From: Bacillota bacterium
GTDB lineage: Bacteria; Bacillota_I; Bacilli_A; RFN20; CAG-826
NCBI GenBank assembly: GCA_023393065.1
Contig: JAEWMX010000013.1
Coordinates: 1-64,000, forward strand
DNA length: 64,000 nt
Direction of reading: 5' to 3'
The number at the start of each line of letters is the position of its first letter. The stretch's first letter is position 1. Made by a program: the position numbers and the translations under genes. This document shows positions 61,436 through 64,000 of this stretch, piece by piece. The notes under the pieces were generated by a model. The model was given only the letters and a program-made list of their open reading frames with translations, ran no database searches and was not told the DNA's origin.

Positions 61436-62201
61436 CGCTAATCTTCTTTAATTGCTTTCTAATTTTATAATAAAAATCGTTTGCCACCAATTTTTCAAAG
61501 ATTCCGTAAATATGCCTGCCCAAAACTTTTCGTGAAAAAGCGGCGAAGCGAAAGCCGCGTTTTTGCTTTTTGCTATGCCACGAACCGGCATAATGATGCA
61601 CGCCGAGAGTATTTGCGGTTCGGTTCTCTTTGAACGTTATATAGCTTATCGGATAAAAATAGTCGCTTGATAGCAACGCGATGTTATCTTGCACCGAAAA
61701 GCGTCCATCCATTTTTCTTTTGTAAAAAAATCTCAGTATGGCGCTGACGGCGTGGACCGAAAAGGGATTGCTATAAAAACCGATGTGATGCTCCAAGTCG
61801 TAACGGCGCACGAGTTTTTCAAAAACTGGATGCTTGGCTGCGCTGCCTAAAATGGCGGTTCCCACCCAATACTTGCTCTCATAGCACATGAAGCAGTCAT
61901 AATTAAGCATTTGGTCAGGATTTGCGAAAAACTCGAAATCGGTATCGACGTAAATACCTCCATATTCATAGAGGACGACGACTCTAATAATATCGGCGGC
62001 ATAAGCCCAATTGTGAGAATCGATTGCTAAATCGACTAGAGGATGACGGCCGCGAACAAAATTCGATTCATTCCACTCAACTATTTCATAATCTGGACAA
62101 AACTTTTTCCAGCTTTCGAGACATTTTAAAACGCTTTCTGGCTTTGGTCTGCCCCCGAGCCAAATATAGTGAAGTATTTTTGGTATCATCGCTTTTGCCA
62201 T
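61422..62201 (-). CDS. GT32-like glycosyltransferase
   Basis: 259 residues. IPKILHYIWLGG at the start, W-AYAADIIR and GGIYVDTDFEFF (DxD about 85) are the marks of OCH1/GT32-type sugar transferases for capsule or surface glycans. AAGGGGAA precedes ATG 62201. It overlaps the ABC ATPase gene by 14 bases, so they may be one operon. Confidence 0.87.
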   Translation of the reverse strand: MAKAMIPKILHYIWLGGRPKPESVLKCLESWKKFCPDYEIVEWNESNFVRGRHPLVDLAIDSHNWAYAADIIRVVVLYEYGGIYVDTDFEFFANPDQMLNYDCFMCYESKYWVGTAILGSAAKHPVFEKLVRRYDLEHHIGFYSNPFSVHAVSAILRFFYKRKMDGRFSVQDNIALLSSDYFYPISYITFKENRTANTLGVHHYAGSWHSKKQKRGFRFAAFSRKVLGRHIYGIFEKLVANDFYYKIRKQLKKISDAKQ

Positions 62202-62249
62202 TTCCCCTTCGAAGACGAGCCCGCCAAAAGCGGTATCTAATTAATTATA

Positions 62250-62459
62250 TCATTCAAATGGCTCGAATTTTTCTAAATCTATATCGTTTTTGCTAATTTG
62301 CGTCGTCCCATCGATGACGCGATATCGCTTTCCTTCTTTGGATTTTATTACATCCCCGATGTGAAAGTTTGATATGACCGGCAAATAATAGTGCTTCACT
62401 TCAAAACCATGCGGGTAACTTTCGACGATAATAGTCATATATTTTGTTTCTTTTACCAT
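62250..62459 (-). CDS. small protein, function unknown
   Basis: 69 residues, beta-rich (FEVKHYYLPVISNFHIGDVI) with an acidic C-terminus, AGGAG seven bases before the ATG. It stands alone between the glycosyltransferase and a membrane protein. No domain was recognised. Confidence 0.55.
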   Translation of the reverse strand: MVKETKYMTIIVESYPHGFEVKHYYLPVISNFHIGDVIKSKEGKRYRVIDGTTQISKNDIDLEKFEPFE

Positions 62460-62522
62460 ATTAAATCTCCTAGATGATTGTGTTTCGGCGATTTTACTAT
62501 CACTATCGCTTTAACGGTAGTC

Positions 62523-62834
62523 TTAAGACAATGTTTTATTGTTATCGCTTTTCTTTTTTAAATAACAAAAAAGGATCGTCGAAGAAATCAGAGCCGCCAC
62601 AAATCCAACAAAAGCTAAACCTGAGATCAACAAGTAGCCTAATCTACTCCAATTTTGAGAAAGCAAACCGATAACGAGAAAAGCCAAGGCGATAGCCAAT
62701 AAAACTCCAGGAAGCAAGAAAACATAGCCCTTTTTTGTTCTGGATAAGGCTCGGCTTATCGGAATGTTAACAATGGCGATTAGCACAAAGATGCCAATCG
62801 CACTCATGATTTGACTCGTTTCGCTGAAATTCAC
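62523..62834 (-). CDS. small membrane protein, function unknown
   Basis: 103 residues with three membrane helices (about 9-28, 38-60, 68-92) and a basic C-terminus (KKKSDNNKT). No family was recognised. The region from 62835 to 63143 that follows shows no gene. Confidence 0.5.
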   Translation of the reverse strand: MNFSETSQIMSAIGIFVLIAIVNIPISRALSRTKKGYVFLLPGVLLAIALAFLVIGLLSQNWSRLGYLLISGLAFVGFVAALISSTILFCYLKKKSDNNKTLS

Positions 62835-63143
62835 AATGCGCTCCTCTAGTTTAACTATATATGAAAGAGAGGCCCAAAAAACAACGATACGCTTTGCAAC
62901 ATCGTAGCGCCATGTGTCTCAGTTTGCGCTTGAGGAATGACATCACCCAGTAACATAATATGCCAAATCTCCAAATATAAGTTTCTTATCAACCGGGTTT
63001 CTCACGATGATAAAAACAAGAGATGATCGCCTCTATTCGAAATATTTCTCGAAGCATCTTTTGGGCTTGCAGGTATCATCAAAATCAGGCAAAAAAAGAA
63101 AAAATCTGCCAAACTGCTCCAAGACAGACTTCAATTCTAACAG
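62835..63143. other. intergenic region without a recognisable gene
   Basis: The 309 bases between the membrane protein start and tRNA-Glu hold no open frame with a ribosome site, no clear terminator and no repeats. A short A-rich stretch lies near 63090-63110. Confidence 0.5.
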
Positions 63144-63220
63144 TGGTGACCCGTACGGGATTCGAACCCATGAATGCATGCGTGAAAGGCATGTGAGTTA
63201 AGCCACTTCTCCAACGGGCC
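63144..63220 (-). tRNA. tRNA-Glu (TTC)
   Basis: Acceptor GGCCCGT pairs with ACGGGTC (one wobble). The anticodon stem CATGC/GCATG holds loop CTTTCAC with anticodon TTC. The T stem and TTCGAATC loop are intact, and CCA is encoded at the 3' end. Confidence 0.93.
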
Positions 63221-63227
63221 ACATAAG

Positions 63228-63303
63228 TGGCGCCTACCATAGGACTCGAACCTATGACCGATCGGTTAACAGCCGATTGCTCTACCGACTGAGCTAGGTA
63301 GGC
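63228..63303 (-). tRNA. tRNA-Asn (GTT)
   Basis: Acceptor GCCTACC pairs with GGTAGGC. The anticodon loop CTGTTAA gives GTT. The D-loop TAGCTCAGTCGGTAGAGC is standard, and CCA is encoded. A perfect palindrome (63306-63323) precedes it by three bases, probably a processing hairpin. Part of a pair with tRNA-Glu. Confidence 0.95.
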
Positions 63304-63368
63304 GTGTTATTCAAAAGAATAACGCAAGAAGTATATTATCAAAACGGCTCTGAATATGCAATCAAGAA

Positions 63369-63599
63369 TTATTCAGTTCCGCACTTCTTATGAATAGCGC
63401 TGATTAGATCGCCAATCGTTTGTAGAGAAGTCATCTCTTCATCAGAGAATTTAATATTGTATTCATCTTCTAACTCGAGAATGAGCTCTACCATATCCAA
63501 GGAATCCAAGCCGTAATCCTTAAGGGTCTTCGCTTCATCAACTTCATCGATGTTCAATTTCTTTTTAAATTTTTCAAGAACGTTATTTACTTTTGCCAT
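63369..63599 (-). CDS. acpP: acyl carrier protein
   Basis: 76 residues, acidic, with GLDSLDMVEL; Ser 33 is the phosphopantetheine attachment site. It carries acyl chains in fatty-acid and phospholipid synthesis. GAGG lies seven bases before the ATG. Upstream of the tRNA pair. Confidence 0.93.
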   Translation of the reverse strand: MAKVNNVLEKFKKKLNIDEVDEAKTLKDYGLDSLDMVELILELEDEYNIKFSDEEMTSLQTIGDLISAIHKKCGTE

Positions 63600-63665
63600 G
63601 ATTTGACCTCACTTCGTTGTATTATACCAAAAAAGTATCTTTTGTAAGAAGCAAAATGTGCGAAC

Positions 63666-63686
63666 AAAAAAAGGGCATACGCCCTT
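63666..63686 (-). terminator. terminator after the small hydrophobic ORF
   Basis: On the minus strand AAGGGC pairs with GCCCTT around GTAT and seven T residues follow. Confidence 0.8.
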
Positions 63687-63706
63687 ATTGGATTTGTAAG
63701 TGATTT

Positions 63707-63850
63707 CTATCCTAATTCAACTGGTGCCGTAATTTCGCTAGCGGCTTGATTGGCTGCCGTTGAAAAGGCTGTAATCAATACACCACTAATCAACGAAAAA
63801 ATAGCGATGACAAGCAGGACGCCAAATAATTGTCCTTTGATTTCTGACAT
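63707..63850 (-). CDS. small single-span membrane protein
   Basis: 47 residues: MSEIKGQLFGVLLVIAIFSL at the start, a single hydrophobic helix (about 7-29), then a short Ala-rich tail. AGGAG precedes the ATG. Short ORFs of this kind accompany Flp/Tad-type pili or secretion genes, but no such family can be proved here. Confidence 0.45.
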   Translation of the reverse strand: MSEIKGQLFGVLLVIAIFSLISGVLITAFSTAANQAASEITAPVELG

Positions 63851-63865
63851 GTTTTCTCCTTTCTT

Positions 63866-64000
63866 TTAATTGTAAAACCCAATGACAACTCCTCGCGTTA
63901 TCGATATAACTAGAGGTTCGCTGCTCATAATGACGGGCTGGTAAGAGGTCGCCACAGTATATATGTAAGTATCGCCAAAGCGGGGTGTGCAATTATTTGT
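63866..64000 (-). CDS. C-terminal part of a protein running off the right edge
   Basis: The last 44 residues, ending VVIGFYN, are visible (the frame is open to base 64000). The beta-like end (YIYTVATSYQPVIM) could be the C-terminus of a TadE/pilin-like protein, given the small hydrophobic protein that follows, but this is weak inference. The stop TAA is at 63866-63868. Confidence 0.35.
   Translation of the reverse strand, partial: TNNCTPRFGDTYIYTVATSYQPVIMSSEPLVISITRGVVIGFYN

Noticed and set aside
43540..64000. Alternative genetic code with TGA as tryptophan
   Set aside because: Several genes end naturally at TGA, coding regions lack internal TGA, and only a CCA-anticodon tRNA-Trp is visible.

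Overview
The window looks like a low-GC Bacillota-type chromosome (Erysipelotrichia- or Mollicutes-related lineages are plausible; I cannot name the species). The standard code is in use: TGA terminates real genes in both the phage and host parts, and the only tRNA-Trp seen has a CCA anticodon. A roughly 43-kb siphovirus-type prophage fills about two thirds of the window, all read on the minus strand. Host genes follow from about 43.5 kb to the right edge.

Left edge (1-229): the end of an insertion sequence whose transposase runs off the window. It has four regularly spaced TGTCGG motifs and a terminator-like hairpin against the transposase start. Then (277-4031) come a small zinc-ribbon gene and the recombination module: two overlapping large serine recombinases, a SHOCT-like small protein and a HTH/zinc-finger protein. 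Between this module and the lysis genes, two terminators flank a candidate structured RNA of about 150 nt.

Phage late genes, right to left: HNH endonuclease, small terminase candidates, large terminase, portal, HK97-type protease and capsid, head-tail connectors, tail tube, tail chaperones with a probable programmed +1 frameshift, tape measure, Dit-like protein, baseplate and receptor proteins, a nucleotidyltransferase-like protein, an XhlA-like protein and a holin. I see no endolysin. An LRR (BspA-like) protein sits inside the terminase region. Phage early genes (20.2-33.1 kb): MetK, a ParB-fused DNA methyltransferase, a DUF1492-like late regulator, SNF2 helicase, VRR-NUC nuclease, primase-helicase, family A DNA polymerase, DUF2815, DUF2800 nuclease and a sigma-like regulator.

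The right arm of the prophage (33.4-43.2 kb) is a defence-type cargo block. It holds a complete type I restriction-modification system (hsdM-hsdS-hsdR), whose HsdS carries three TAEL-type repeats, followed by a tightly overlapping AT-rich operon: a TcmP-like protein, a radical-SAM-like protein with a three-Cys motif, and an ImmA/IrrE-type metallopeptidase with a C-terminal HTH. This three-gene operon is the best candidate here for an undescribed system.

Host part: tRNA-Trp; YqeY; TrkH with two TrkA-type proteins (K+ uptake); a heterodimeric ABC exporter; a pair made of a DUF7064-like protein and a PEP-synthase/rifampicin-phosphotransferase-like enzyme; LemA and DUF3137; a PlsC-type acyltransferase with a zinc ribbon; a GPH-type sugar symporter; an ABC-2 exporter; a GT32-like glycosyltransferase; small proteins; tRNA-Glu and tRNA-Asn; acyl carrier protein; and two short secretion- or pilus-like ORFs at the right edge.
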